The notes: a model not told the origin generated them from the sequence alone. A stretch of DNA of 64,000 nucleotides from Alistipes sp. (GCA_022767745.1 JALENN010000010.1:310001-374000); one strand, 5' to 3'. Counted from the first letter of the stretch, positions 49,227-59,257 are shown. Numbers and translations: made by a program.

Positions 49227-50495
49227 ATGAGTAACGAAACGAAAAAATACTTTCCCGCGCTCAACGACGTGATGACCGCCGAGCACACCCTCGGCGAGAT
49301 ACTCACGCCCACGCCCCTTGTGACCAACCGCAACCTGTCGGAACGCTACGGCGCCAACGTGATGCTCAAGCGCGAGGACCTGCAGGTGGTGCGGTCGTAC
49401 AAGATACGCGGCGCCTACAACATGATAAAGTCGCTCACGCCCGAGCAGACGGCCAACGGCATCGTCTGCGCCAGCGCGGGCAACCACGCCCAGGGCGTGG
49501 CCCTATCGTGCAACAAACTAGGCATCAAGGGCAAGATATTCATGCCCGTGACCACACCCAAGCAGAAGATCAACCAGGTGCGCATGTTCGGCGGCAAGGC
49601 CGTCGAGGTGGTACTCGCGGGCGATACGTTCGACGAGTCGAACCGCGCCGCCATGGAGACCTGCGAGCGCGAGGGCAAGACCTTCATCCCGCCCTTCAAC
49701 CACCCCCGCATCATCGAGGGACAGGGCACCGTGGGCCTCGAGATCCTGCAGCAGAGCCGTGCCGCCGTCGACTACATCTTCGTCCCCATCGGAGGCGGAG
49801 GCCTGGCCTCGGGCATCGGCAGCGTCTACAAGCAGATGTCGCCTCAGACCAAGATCATAGGCGTTGAGCCTGCTGGCGCGGCCGGCATGAAGCTATCGAT
49901 CGAGCGCGGCGAGGTGACCGAGTTGGCCCACGTCGACAAGTTCGTCGACGGCGCCGCCGTGCAGCGCGTCGGCGACCTTACGTTCGACATATGCCGGCAG
50001 GTACTCGACCGGATAGTCACCGTCCCCGAGGGCAAGGTCTGCACCACGATCCTCAACCTCTACAACTTCGACGCCATCGTGGCCGAGCCGGCCGGAGCGC
50101 TCAGCATCAGCGCCCTGGACCTATGCCGCGACATGATCCGCGGCAAGAACGTCGTCTGCATCGTCAGCGGCAGCAACAACGACATCGTCCGCATGGAGGA
50201 CATCAAGGAGCGCTCGCTGCTCTACGAGGGACTGAAACACTACTTCGTGGTACACTTCCCGCAGCGCGCCGGCGCCCTGCAGGACTTCGTGAGCAAGGTG
50301 CTCGGCCCCAACGACGACATCACCTACTTCGAGTACAAGAAGAAGACCAACCGCGAAAAGGGCCCCGTGCTGATAGGTATCGAGTTGCAGAACCGCGACG
50401 ACTTCGCCGGCCTGACCGAGCGCATGAAGCGCAACGACATCGTATACGAATACCTGAACGACAACCCCGGCCTGTTCGAGTTCCTGATCGGCTGA
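49227..50495 (+). CDS. ilvA: Threonine ammonia-lyase (threonine dehydratase), biosynthetic
   Basis: Deaminates Thr to 2-oxobutanoate, the committed Ile precursor. 422 residues from the ATG at 49227. The PLP Lys is in RSYKIRGAYNM; SAGNHAQGVALSC and the PLP phosphate loop GGGGLASGIG are present. A C-terminal ACT-like module (LKHYFVVHFPQRAGALQDFV, about 335-422) suggests allosteric control. Its place at the end of the operon gives the Ile branch. Confidence 0.94.
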   Translation: MSNETKKYFPALNDVMTAEHTLGEILTPTPLVTNRNLSERYGANVMLKREDLQVVRSYKIRGAYNMIKSLTPEQTANGIVCASAGNHAQGVALSCNKLGIKGKIFMPVTTPKQKINQVRMFGGKAVEVVLAGDTFDESNRAAMETCEREGKTFIPPFNHPRIIEGQGTVGLEILQQSRAAVDYIFVPIGGGGLASGIGSVYKQMSPQTKIIGVEPAGAAGMKLSIERGEVTELAHVDKFVDGAAVQRVGDLTFDICRQVLDRIVTVPEGKVCTTILNLYNFDAIVAEPAGALSISALDLCRDMIRGKNVVCIVSGSNNDIVRMEDIKERSLLYEGLKHYFVVHFPQRAGALQDFVSKVLGPNDDITYFEYKKKTNREKGPVLIGIELQNRDDFAGLTERMKRNDIVYEYLNDNPGLFEFLIG

Positions 50496-50544
50496 CGCAT
50501 GCGACCGAATGTAACGATATCAAGACACTAAAAACGGCAACCGT

Positions 50545-50919
50545 ATGAACATACTTGGAAATCTGATATGGATAATCTTCGGCGGGCTCTTCATCGCCGT
50601 AGAGTACCTTCTGGGCGGAATCATACTCTGCCTGACCATCATTGGCATACCCTTCGGGCTCCAGGTCATGCAGCTCGGGCTCTTTGCGATGTGGCCCTTC
50701 GGCGGCGAGGTGAGAAACACGGAGTGCGCCACGGGATGCCTCTCGACGCTGCTCAACATAATATGGATCCTCATCGGCGGAATATGGATCGCCCTCACGC
50801 ACCTCGCGCTGGGTGTCATCTTCTGCATCACCATTATCGGCATACCGTTCGGCATGCAGCACTTCAAGCTGATGAGCTATGCGCTCATGCCCTTCGGCCG
50901 CACCGTAGTGTGGCGATAG
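50545..50919 (+). CDS. YccF-family inner membrane protein
   Basis: 124 residues with two copies of the YccF unit, each a membrane hairpin ending in ITIIGIPFG-Q (LTIIGIPFGLQVMQLGLFAMWPFGGEV and the later counterpart ITIIGIPFGMQHFKLM). YccF proteins have unknown function. It lies 49 bp after ilvA with no terminator between, so it may be carried on the same message; a metabolic link is not apparent. Confidence 0.85.
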   Translation: MNILGNLIWIIFGGLFIAVEYLLGGIILCLTIIGIPFGLQVMQLGLFAMWPFGGEVRNTECATGCLSTLLNIIWILIGGIWIALTHLALGVIFCITIIGIPFGMQHFKLMSYALMPFGRTVVWR

Positions 50920-50937
50920 AGCTCGGTACGGACATAG

Positions 50938-50983
50938 CAAAACGACGGAGGACGCCTCACGGGCATCCTCCGTCGTACTTTTT
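50938..50983. terminator. Bidirectional terminator closing the ilv-leu operon and malQ
   Basis: A perfect 11-bp stem (50942-50952 with 50966-50976), loop of 13 nt. TTTTT follows on the plus strand (50979-50983) and TTTT on the minus strand side. Confidence 0.88.
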
Positions 50984-50996
50984 GCATGATACAAGG

Positions 50997-53471
50997 CTAT
51001 CGGCACACAGCGCGCAACGCCGCCATCTCCTTCACCGTAGCAGTAAAGTCATCCGCGGCAAGCAACTGCTCCAGCGTCAGGTGCACGCGGTAACGCCAAT
51101 AATAGGGCGTGATGGCGGGTACGTTGATACGCTCCTCGGAGGCATCGACGCGGCGCAGGCGCCCGTCCACGGCCAGCCAGTCCTGCAACGGCAGTATGGC
51201 CAGCATCGACGACGAGAGCATATGCCGCTCAACGATGCGGCGTGCAATCTGCGGCGTGCAGTCCATCGGCGCCTCGCCGCCGCAATGCAGCACCTCGCGC
51301 CAATATGCCTGCGCCGCCTCACGATCCACGCGCCACCACGCGCGCATTGTCGGCATATCGTGGGTCGAGGTCGTAGCGACCGAAAGGTAGGGATAGCGCG
51401 ACGGATCGGCAAAGCGCACGCCCGCATGCTTGGGCATATGCTCTATCTCGAGCGACAGGATCGACTCTCGCGCCATCACCTCGGGCACGCAAGCGGGTAT
51501 CATTCCCAGGTCCTCGCCGCATGCAAGCATCCGCGACGCCGCAACCAGCGACGGCAGCTTGCGCAGGGCATTGTCGCGCCAGAAAGCGTCGTGACGGCGA
51601 TAGTAGAAGTCGTCATGCAGGCGGCGGTAGGCCTCGGCGTCGGACGCGTCCAAAGCGGCAAACGCCTCTGTCTCGCAACCGCCGATACGCGGGAACCATG
51701 CATCATCACACCCCTCGGCAGCCAGGAACAGCACATCGCGCGAGGCAAGGTCGCAGGCCACATGGCGCGAAACGTCGAACCGGAACCCGTACCCCTCGAT
51801 CTCGCGCCGCGACAGAGGCAGCTGCGGGTTGAAGTGCCCGAGCAGGGCGCTCACGGCCGTGCGCGGGATCTCCCATATACGGAAGAAACCAAGGACGTGA
51901 TCCAAACGGTAGGCATCGAAGTACTCGCCCATCTTGCACAGGCGGCGCCGCCACCAGTCGTAACCGTCGGCCGCCATACATTCCCAGTCGTAGGTCGGGA
52001 ATCCCCAGTTCTGCCCTTCGGCCGAAAAGGCATCGGGCGGAGCCCCGGCCGACATGGCTACATTGAACAGTTCGGGGCTCTGCCATACGTCCACACCCGT
52101 CGGGGCGACACCTATGGGGATATCCCCCTTCAGCGCTATACCGAAGGCATGCGCCGCCTCGCGCGCGGCATGCATCTGCCCGTCGAGAATATACTGCACG
52201 AAACAGTAATAATCCACCTCGCGGCGACGGTCGGCGGCATACTTCTCGGCCGCAGCCGCATCATAATGCCCGAGCGGTCCCCACTTCGACCTGTCGTCGC
52301 CATATTGGTCGCGCATGGCGCAGAACACGGCATAGGGACGCAACCAGTAGCCATTGGCACCGACAAAACGCCGGCACGCATCCGAGGCGATCACCTCCTC
52401 TCCGCATATGTCGTACATGCGGCGCAGAAAACCACTCTTGAGCTCCATCACCGCCTCGTAATCGACCTCCGACATGGCATTAAGCTCCGCCCCGCGATGC
52501 AGGCAATCGGCAAACAGCCGCTCGAGAGCCACGGCCTGCTGCGGCGCACACAGCGCACGACACTGACCTACGGCATCCGCCGCACACAGATACAAAGGAT
52601 GCAGGGCAAAGCACGAAAGCGGATTGTAGGGATAGGAGTCTCGCCATGTCCCCGTTACCGAAGTGTCGTTCACGGGCAGCAGCTGTATCACCGACAGACC
52701 CGCCGCCGCAGCCCACTCGGACAGAACGGCGACATCGCGGAACTCGCCCACGCCCCAGTCGCGCTCGCTGCGCAGCGAGAAGAGCGGCACGGCGACACCC
52801 GCCCCGCGCCAACGCGGCCGTCCGTCGCGCAGGCGCAACCCGGCAACGACAACAGCAGCTTCGACCCCCGCAGCAGGCAGGCGGCGGTTACAGCCATCTT
52901 CCCAGCAGCGAAGTTCACCCGATGCACAATCCCTTACGACGAACTTGTACTCCGCTCCTGCCGCCGCAATCGGCAGCGAAACCCGCCACAGCGGGGCATC
53001 GGCGCCGCTCATGGCGACGGCCGACGACGTATCCCAACATCCCAAGGCCTCCGAGCTACCCGTAACGTACAGACACTCGTCGCCGCGCAACGTCGGCGCC
53101 TCGACCTCGAGCAGGATATGTCCGTCGGCCGCTGCGACCTTACCGGACTGCTCCTGGCGGCGGAACACGGCATCGGTGAAAAGCGAACTGCAGAACGGCG
53201 AATCGGCCGAGGGCTCATACCAACGGTCGTAGACCTCGACACGTTGCAGACCGCTGCACATGGTCAGATCATGCACGGCTCGGGGTTCCTCCCTTACCGT
53301 TTGGCCGCTGCGGCATACACAATAGCGGTAACAAAGCCCCGCGTCGTCAATCTCCCGCTCACCGCGCCACCCGCCCGAGGCGAGAGGCTGCATGTCGACC
53401 CGCACGCCATCGTCGAAACAGATGCACAGCGAGGCGTCGGTAAAATATTCTATATTGAAAACCGCTTTCAT
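50997..53471 (-). CDS. malQ: 4-alpha-glucanotransferase with N-terminal starch-binding region
   Basis: 824 residues. A C-terminal GH77 domain (about 255-820) carries the catalytic set: nucleophile D524 (YRLDHVLGF), acid/base E653 (ACGEDLGM) and D705 (STHDMPT). The first about 250 residues contain CBM20-like carbohydrate-binding modules, the second being clearest (ECLYVTGSSEALGCWD). This layout is that of plant DPE2-like disproportionating enzymes, common in Bacteroidota. It rearranges maltodextrins, in the cytoplasm judging by the lack of signal peptide. It follows the MFS gene by 12 bp. Confidence 0.93.
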   Translation of the reverse strand: MKAVFNIEYFTDASLCICFDDGVRVDMQPLASGGWRGEREIDDAGLCYRYCVCRSGQTVREEPRAVHDLTMCSGLQRVEVYDRWYEPSADSPFCSSLFTDAVFRRQEQSGKVAAADGHILLEVEAPTLRGDECLYVTGSSEALGCWDTSSAVAMSGADAPLWRVSLPIAAAGAEYKFVVRDCASGELRCWEDGCNRRLPAAGVEAAVVVAGLRLRDGRPRWRGAGVAVPLFSLRSERDWGVGEFRDVAVLSEWAAAAGLSVIQLLPVNDTSVTGTWRDSYPYNPLSCFALHPLYLCAADAVGQCRALCAPQQAVALERLFADCLHRGAELNAMSEVDYEAVMELKSGFLRRMYDICGEEVIASDACRRFVGANGYWLRPYAVFCAMRDQYGDDRSKWGPLGHYDAAAAEKYAADRRREVDYYCFVQYILDGQMHAAREAAHAFGIALKGDIPIGVAPTGVDVWQSPELFNVAMSAGAPPDAFSAEGQNWGFPTYDWECMAADGYDWWRRRLCKMGEYFDAYRLDHVLGFFRIWEIPRTAVSALLGHFNPQLPLSRREIEGYGFRFDVSRHVACDLASRDVLFLAAEGCDDAWFPRIGGCETEAFAALDASDAEAYRRLHDDFYYRRHDAFWRDNALRKLPSLVAASRMLACGEDLGMIPACVPEVMARESILSLEIEHMPKHAGVRFADPSRYPYLSVATTSTHDMPTMRAWWRVDREAAQAYWREVLHCGGEAPMDCTPQIARRIVERHMLSSSMLAILPLQDWLAVDGRLRRVDASEERINVPAITPYYWRYRVHLTLEQLLAADDFTATVKEMAALRAVCR

Positions 53472-53483
53472 AATATACTGCGT

Positions 53484-54881
53484 CTATTTACGCCTCAGGC
53501 CCTCGGGCAGAGGCAGGTGTATGCGCGAAGCCGACAAGACGGCCCCGAAGAGCGAGAATGCCGCCGCCACGAACAACGGCGTCATCGTAGTCTCGCCGTC
53601 GTGCCAGTGGAAGAAGAAGGCCACAAGCGCCGCCCCGAGCGTCTGCCCCACAAGGCGTGCCGAGGCCAGCATGCCGCTCGCCGAGCCACTGCGGTGCTGC
53701 GGTGCCGAGGCTATCATTATGCTGTTGTTGGGCGACTGGAAGAGGCCGAATCCCATGCCGCACACCACGAGGCGCCAGATTATGTCGAAATCCGACGGCG
53801 AGGCGGGCAGCAACCCCAGCATCACCAGCCCGAAGGTCATTACAAGCAGGCCGCCAAGCCCGAGGTAACCGGCATGGATATGCTCCGACAGCACTCCGGC
53901 CACGGGCGCGACGACCATTATGACCATGGGCCATGCCGTAAATATGAGTCCCGTACTGACGGCATCGTACCCCATGCTGTGCTGCAGGATAAAGGGCAGG
54001 GCCACCATTGCCAGCATCTGGGCCGTGAATGAGCATATCGAGGTGACGATCGAGAGCGAGAAGATGGGTATGCGCAACAGGTCAAATGGCAGTATGGGCA
54101 TCTGCCTGCGCAACTGGTCGGTCACGAAACGCCACGCCACAAAGGCCGCGACGGCAGCCATCGGCAGCCATGCCTGCAGCGACATACCGTGCGAGTAACC
54201 CTCGACGCACGACATCACCAGCCCGAACGTCAGGGCGCACATCACGCCGCTGCGCCAGTCGAAGCGGCGACCCTCAACACGTACGGGATTCTGCGGCAGG
54301 AAACGGCGGCTCAGCACAAAGGCCACCACGCCGACGGGCAGGTTCACCGCAAAGAGCCAGTGCCACGACGTCACAGACAGTATGGCCGCCGCCACCGACG
54401 GCCCCGCCACCGACGACACGGCCACAACCGTGGCGTTGATGCCCATGCCGCGCCCCAGCATGCGGCGCGGGTAGATGATGCGTATGAGTGTCGTATTAAC
54501 GCTCGTGATGGCTGCGGCACCCACGCCCTGCACGGCGCGCCACACGATAAGCGAGGCGAAACCCTCCGAGAGGGCACACCCGGCCGAGGCGGCGGTGAAG
54601 AGCAGCAGTCCGAAGATGTATATGCGGCGATAGCCCACTATGTCGCCCAGATTCGAGAATATCATCAGCGTAGTGATCAGCGCCAGCTGGTAGGCGTTTA
54701 CTATCCACACCGAATTGGCGGACGATATCCCGAACTCGGCAGCCAGCGTCGGCAGGGCGACATTGGCTATGACGCTGTCGAGCACCGACACCGACACGCC
54801 GAACGCCACCGCAACGATGGCCCCGAGCCTGCGGGGCATGGGCAGCCCGTTCCACTCGGTATTTCCGACAATGTTATTCAT
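53484..54881 (-). CDS. MFS transporter, DHA2-type (EmrB/QacA-like)
   Basis: 465 residues with about 14 membrane helices. SVSVLDSVIANVALPTLAAE is the helix-1 motif D1 of the 14-helix drug:H+ antiporter branch; NLGDIVGYRRIYIFGL is the classic MFS loop motif A; WRAVQGVGAAAI is motif B. Drug or metabolite export is likely, and substrate is unknown. It has its own promoter and leads into malQ, with no obvious functional link. Confidence 0.88.
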   Translation of the reverse strand: MNNIVGNTEWNGLPMPRRLGAIVAVAFGVSVSVLDSVIANVALPTLAAEFGISSANSVWIVNAYQLALITTLMIFSNLGDIVGYRRIYIFGLLLFTAASAGCALSEGFASLIVWRAVQGVGAAAITSVNTTLIRIIYPRRMLGRGMGINATVVAVSSVAGPSVAAAILSVTSWHWLFAVNLPVGVVAFVLSRRFLPQNPVRVEGRRFDWRSGVMCALTFGLVMSCVEGYSHGMSLQAWLPMAAVAAFVAWRFVTDQLRRQMPILPFDLLRIPIFSLSIVTSICSFTAQMLAMVALPFILQHSMGYDAVSTGLIFTAWPMVIMVVAPVAGVLSEHIHAGYLGLGGLLVMTFGLVMLGLLPASPSDFDIIWRLVVCGMGFGLFQSPNNSIMIASAPQHRSGSASGMLASARLVGQTLGAALVAFFFHWHDGETTMTPLFVAAAFSLFGAVLSASRIHLPLPEGLRRK

Positions 54882-54900
54882 GACATGAGAAATGCGGCAG

Positions 54901-54932
54901 CAAATTTACAAAAAAACGCACCCGCGAGCAAG
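54901..54932 (-). promoter_or_regulatory. Predicted promoter of the MFS-malQ unit
   Basis: TTG (complement of 54929-54931), 20 bp, then TAAATTTG (complement of 54901-54908), matching the Bacteroidota pattern. The -7 box is 19 bp before the MFS ATG. Confidence 0.55.
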
Positions 54933-54949
54933 CCGCCGCATGCCGCACG

Positions 54950-57364
54950 TCAGAAATCCTTGCCCACGAAGGCGGCTCCCGACGACACGGCCCCCTGCGC
55001 CGGAGCGCGCTTCTCGGCCACGTTGAAGGCGTAGCTCAGCGACAGCACTATGTTGGGATAATAGGGCCGCACGTGTGTCGTCGATACCAGCGTCGGCGTA
55101 GCACGGCGGTTGTCGTAACGCGCCGTGCGGAACATGTCGTGTACCACGAGGGATGCCGTCACACGGTCGTGCCACAACTGCTGCCGCACGGCCAGGTCGA
55201 AGTAACAGTACGCCTTCTCGCGTCCCTGCGTCAGGACGGTGGGGCCCACGACGTTGGCGTCGAACTGCAGGCGTGTCGTACGGCCCAGCGTGAAGTTGTT
55301 TATCCACCCCATCGCATAGCTCGTGTTGGAGGCGTCGGTACAACCCTCGTACTCGCTCGTGAAAGCGTAGCGGAAAAGGCTGCCGTTGACGGTCATCGTC
55401 CACCAGCGTGCCGTCTTGACGCGGGCGTTGAGCTCAACGCCCACCGTAAGGTCGTGGCCGGCGTTTATAAGCGAGTCGAGCGTAACGCCAGGCTCATAGG
55501 CCACACGCACACGGTCGATCATGCCGCGGCGTGAACGCAGGAAACCCGTCACGACCACCGAGTTCTCCTCGGCGATGGTCTTACGGTAACCCACTTCCGC
55601 CGAATGGATGTACTCGGGATGGATATCGGGATTGCCTATCTGCTTGGTATAGTAATCCTCGTAGGTGATGTATGGCTCCAGCTGCCAGATGCCGGGGCGG
55701 TTCGTACGGTATGAATATGAAGCCGAAACGGTGTTGTCGCCCCCCGCATCGTAAGCCACGTGTGCCGAGGGGAAGAGCTCAAGACGCTTTATGTAGCGGT
55801 CGGCACCCTCGACGTCGATGGTCAGCTCGTCGATCGTATTGTCGGCACGCACTCCCGCGTCGAACGAGACACGCCCCACACGGTCGCTCACCATGGCATA
55901 TGCCGAGTGTATCTGACGGCGGTAGAAGAACGGGGCCCTCAGGTCTTCCTGCCACTCGAAGTCCTGCTTCGCGCGGTCCCAGTACTTGATGTTGTAGCCG
56001 CCGTGCTCGCTGTATGAGGTGTACTGGTAACCCACTTCGAGGGTTCCCCCGTCGCGGTAATTGAGCAGATACGACGCCCCGCCGTCGAAATCCCAGTGGT
56101 GCTCCTTCTCGTATCCGCGCGTACCCTCGTAACGCGCACCCGAGGTGTCAAACATGTTGCTCTCGGTATACTCCAGCGCATACCAGTCGTAACGCAGGCG
56201 TCCAGTCACGGCTATGCGGTCGCCGCGGTCGTTCAGTTTAAAGGTGTAGTCGGTCGATAGCTGAGCAAGGCTCTTCTCGTTCGAGTAGCGGTCGTGGCTG
56301 TCGTAGAGGTTGTCGTTGAGCAGCGTCTCGCCCTGCATGCGGTGCTCGTAGTAGCTCATGTCGCCGCCGCGCGCCGTCTTGGTGTCGCCGCCCTGAAACT
56401 CCACCGTAAGGTTATGGCCTCCGCGGCCGTACTCCCAGCCCACGCGGCCTATGTACGACGAGTTGTTGCTGTGACGCACGCCGTCGGCATCCGACGTGGT
56501 GACAAAGTCGTCGACGATGGTGGTCTTGCTCTGCTCAAAGTCGCTCTTACCCTTTATCTCCGAGGCTGCGCCCCCGACATACCAGCGGCTGTGGCCGTGG
56601 CGGTACGAGAAGAGCGCATCGCCGCTCCACAACCCCACCGTGCTGCCCGAGAGGTTCACCGCGCCGCTGAAACCGGCGTCGTCGTGACGCTTTGTCGTTA
56701 TGTTGATTATGCCCACATCGCCGTCGGTACGGTAACGCGCCGAGGGAGTGGTTATGATCTCAATCTGGTCGATGTTTGCGGCGGCGACCTGCTCCAGCGC
56801 CTGCGTTCCCTCCAGCATGCTCTGCTTGCCGTCGACATAGACGAGGAATCCCGTACTGCCGCGGAACGACACCTCGCCGTCGGCATCGATACGCACCGAG
56901 GGGGTCGACCGAAGCACGTCGACGGCCGTGCCACCCGATGCCGACAACGCCGCCGAGGCGTTCACCGCCTGACGGTCGAGACGATAGACTATCTTGCTGC
57001 GCTCGCCCTGCACCACCACCTGCTCGAGGCCGTTCTCCACCATCGAGAGGCGCACCTCGCCCAGATCGACCGTACGGCCGTCGACAAAGGCCACCTCGCC
57101 GCTCTCGTAGGGCACATACCCCACCAGCATTACCGCAACGAAGAAGCGGCCCTCGCGCACATGTCCGATCTCAAACGCGCCGTTACGCACCGTTGTCGAG
57201 GCGACGGTACGATTTTCGGCATCGGTCACAACCACATCGGCATACTCAATGGCCGCACCCGTGGCGGCATCCGTCACGCGGCCGCGCAGCGACGGCACGC
57301 TATCCTGCGCCGCGGCCACAACGGCCTGCGCAAGCAGGAAAACAAGAAGAAGGTTACGTATCAT
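54950..57364 (-). CDS. Outer-membrane beta-barrel receptor-like protein (CarboxypepD_reg + OMP_b-brl)
   Basis: 804 residues with a signal peptide (MIRNLLLVFLLAQAVVAAAQ). An N-terminal carboxypeptidase-regulatory beta-sandwich (about 22-105: LRGRVTDAATGAAIEYADVV) leads to a plug domain (about 115-215: VDVLRSTPSVRIDADGEVSF) and a large barrel (about 220-804). This is the OMP_b-brl_3 family rather than SusC: the plug lacks the SusC signature and there is no SusD neighbour. The ligand is unknown. The C-terminus, GAAFVGKDF, ends in Phe as outer-membrane barrels do. Confidence 0.9.
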   Translation of the reverse strand: MIRNLLLVFLLAQAVVAAAQDSVPSLRGRVTDAATGAAIEYADVVVTDAENRTVASTTVRNGAFEIGHVREGRFFVAVMLVGYVPYESGEVAFVDGRTVDLGEVRLSMVENGLEQVVVQGERSKIVYRLDRQAVNASAALSASGGTAVDVLRSTPSVRIDADGEVSFRGSTGFLVYVDGKQSMLEGTQALEQVAAANIDQIEIITTPSARYRTDGDVGIINITTKRHDDAGFSGAVNLSGSTVGLWSGDALFSYRHGHSRWYVGGAASEIKGKSDFEQSKTTIVDDFVTTSDADGVRHSNNSSYIGRVGWEYGRGGHNLTVEFQGGDTKTARGGDMSYYEHRMQGETLLNDNLYDSHDRYSNEKSLAQLSTDYTFKLNDRGDRIAVTGRLRYDWYALEYTESNMFDTSGARYEGTRGYEKEHHWDFDGGASYLLNYRDGGTLEVGYQYTSYSEHGGYNIKYWDRAKQDFEWQEDLRAPFFYRRQIHSAYAMVSDRVGRVSFDAGVRADNTIDELTIDVEGADRYIKRLELFPSAHVAYDAGGDNTVSASYSYRTNRPGIWQLEPYITYEDYYTKQIGNPDIHPEYIHSAEVGYRKTIAEENSVVVTGFLRSRRGMIDRVRVAYEPGVTLDSLINAGHDLTVGVELNARVKTARWWTMTVNGSLFRYAFTSEYEGCTDASNTSYAMGWINNFTLGRTTRLQFDANVVGPTVLTQGREKAYCYFDLAVRQQLWHDRVTASLVVHDMFRTARYDNRRATPTLVSTTHVRPYYPNIVLSLSYAFNVAEKRAPAQGAVSSGAAFVGKDF

Positions 57365-57411
57365 TCAGGACAAAAACAGAGCGACGGCCCCGAGGCCGCG
57401 GCATTACGGTG

Positions 57412-57419
57412 TAAAGATA
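57412..57419 (-). promoter_or_regulatory. -7-like element upstream of the OMP gene
   Basis: TATCTTTA, one mismatch from TAnnTTTG, 47 bp before the start. No -33 partner at the normal distance. Confidence 0.3.
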
Positions 57420-57504
57420 CCAAAAATGGCCGATATTACCGCCCGCAGCGGCAACAAAGAGTCGCCGCCGGGGCATAAAGCCGCAAAAATATGGGCCGCG
57501 CACC

Positions 57505-58206
57505 TCAACGGCGGCGCAGCGACCGCAGCAGCGCCTTCCGTTCGTCGGATATGCGAAAGCTCTCCACGGCCTTCTGTATCGACTTGTTATGCACCTCGCG
57601 AGGCAGGTCGCCGCGGCGCAGCACCCCGATGGCCGTGTCCCACTGCTTGACCAGCGCCACGCTCACATACCATGCCACGGCCATCCGAACGTAGTACTCG
57701 TCGCTGCGCAGGCCGCACACCCAACCGATATGCTCCGTGCGGAAGTGCTCGTCGAGGAAGAACCCCAGCAGCGACACCACGGCAAAGCGTACCGTATATG
57801 TACCCCCGCTCTTCAACCACCGTTTGATCGCCGCCTCGGCCTGCGATGGATAACGGGCGAATAGTTTGGGTGAGATCAGGTCACACGTGGCCCAGTTGTC
57901 GACATACGGCAGCAGGCGGTCCAGCTCCACGATAAGGCGGTCGATATCCTTCACGCGCCGAGTGACCAGCTCGGCATGGAGGTTATACTCCTCGTAGTAG
58001 CGGTGCGGCAACTCGGCAAGGAACTGTTCCGACATGGCGTCGTCGCGCGCCACATCGCGGGCATATCGCCTCAACTGCGGCGTGCGCACACCCAGTATGC
58101 GCTCCGCGTCGAGCGTAGGAATCAACCGCGCCTGAAACAGGCGATAGGGCTCGTCGGCCATCGCACGCAACTCGCGCTCGATACGTTCAATAACATTCTC
58201 CGCCAT
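57505..58206 (-). CDS. DNA alkylation repair protein (AlkD-like)
   Basis: 233 residues, all-helical HEAT-like fold. The segment LGVRTPQLRRYARDVARDD, the catalytic-cleft helices (EEYNLHAELVTRR, LPYVDNWATCDLIS) and KSGGTYTVRFAVVSLL match the AlkD family, which removes bulky cationic alkyl-bases from DNA without base flipping. It is 6 bp after rbsK, so it shares that message. Confidence 0.9.
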   Translation of the reverse strand: MAENVIERIERELRAMADEPYRLFQARLIPTLDAERILGVRTPQLRRYARDVARDDAMSEQFLAELPHRYYEEYNLHAELVTRRVKDIDRLIVELDRLLPYVDNWATCDLISPKLFARYPSQAEAAIKRWLKSGGTYTVRFAVVSLLGFFLDEHFRTEHIGWVCGLRSDEYYVRMAVAWYVSVALVKQWDTAIGVLRRGDLPREVHNKSIQKAVESFRISDERKALLRSLRRR

Positions 58207-58212
58207 ACCTAC

Positions 58213-59139
58213 CTATCTCCTTTCGCTGATGAAAGCCTCGACCTCCGCCCGCGTCGGAGCCGCCGTCTGCGCCCCCATGCGGGTAACGCTGATGGCTGCC
58301 GCCACGCTCGCCTCACGTGCCGCACGGGCAAGGCTGAGCCCCTCGGCCACACCGACGGCAAGCACACCGTTGAAGGTGTCGCCCGCGGCCGTCGTGTCAA
58401 CAGCCTCGACACGCGTGGCCCCGATATGCTCGAACTCGCCGCCATCATATATAAGTGACCCCTCGCCTCCGAGCGTGATTATCACACGACGCGTGCCCAT
58501 GGCATGTATAGCCTCCGCGGCACGGCGCGCGCTTGCCATGTCGGTAACCTCTATGCCCGAGATACGCGTCGCCTCGCTGCGGTTGGGCGTGATGACATCG
58601 ATCCGCGACAGAAGCCCGGCACCAAGAGGCCCCGCCGGCGCAGGCGCCGGGTTCAGTATCACTGGCACACCCGCCGCGGCAGCCACCTCGGCGGCATACT
58701 CCACCGTTGCCATGGGCACCTCCAGCTGCATCAGCACCACGTCGGCACGGCGTATCTCCTCCGCCGCGCGGTCAATGTCCTCACGGCCGAGAGCCATATT
58801 GGCCCCCGAGGCCACCACGATCGAATTCTCGCCCTCGACATTGACCGATATGAGCGCTACGCCCGACATGCGGTCGCTATCCACGCTCACGCACGAGGTG
58901 TCAATACCGTCGCGGCGCAGCGACTCAAGGGTCTGCCGCCCGAACATATCGTCCCCGACACGCGCCACGAAGACCACATGCTCGCCATACCGCGCCGCGG
59001 CCACGGCCTGATTGGCCCCCTTGCCGCCGGCGTTCATCATGAACTCGCCGCCGAGAACCGTCTCCCCCGCCGCGGGCAGGTGCGACGTCTTGACCACCAT
59101 GTCGGTATTGCTGCTGCCTATTACAACGATGTTTTTCAT
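58213..59139 (-). CDS. rbsK: Ribokinase
   Basis: Phosphorylates D-ribose. 308 residues from the ATG at 59139 (MKNIVVIGSSNTDMVVKTSH); a GTG at 59145 is also in frame. GGKGANQAVAAAR is the ribokinase substrate motif; DTTAAGDTFNGVLAVG holds the catalytic Asp in AAGD. Ribokinase signature P-loop replacement and length fit well. No ribose transporter is nearby. A strong promoter lies directly upstream. Confidence 0.93.
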   Translation of the reverse strand: MKNIVVIGSSNTDMVVKTSHLPAAGETVLGGEFMMNAGGKGANQAVAAARYGEHVVFVARVGDDMFGRQTLESLRRDGIDTSCVSVDSDRMSGVALISVNVEGENSIVVASGANMALGREDIDRAAEEIRRADVVLMQLEVPMATVEYAAEVAAAAGVPVILNPAPAPAGPLGAGLLSRIDVITPNRSEATRISGIEVTDMASARRAAEAIHAMGTRRVIITLGGEGSLIYDGGEFEHIGATRVEAVDTTAAGDTFNGVLAVGVAEGLSLARAAREASVAAAISVTRMGAQTAAPTRAEVEAFISERR

Positions 59140-59158
59140 CTCCACACGTTTTATTTCT

Positions 59159-59189
59159 CAAAGATACCCTTTTTTCGGTGCACGGCAAA
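59159..59189 (-). promoter_or_regulatory. Consensus promoter of rbsK-alkD
   Basis: On the minus strand: TTTG (59189-59186), exactly 19 bp, then TATCTTTG (59166-59159). This is an exact match to the Bacteroidota primary-sigma consensus, 19 bp upstream of the ATG. Confidence 0.8.
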
Positions 59190-59257
59190 AAAACGGCGCG
59201 GGCGTTGATATGAATCTTCTCCCGCGCACAATTCCTATTACGTTCAGTCTGCCTGCA

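Noticed and set aside
54950..57364. SusC-type nutrient receptor of a polysaccharide utilisation locus
   Set aside because: There is no SusD partner next to it, and the barrel/plug pattern fits the OMP_b-brl family; malQ nearby is not enough to call a PUL.
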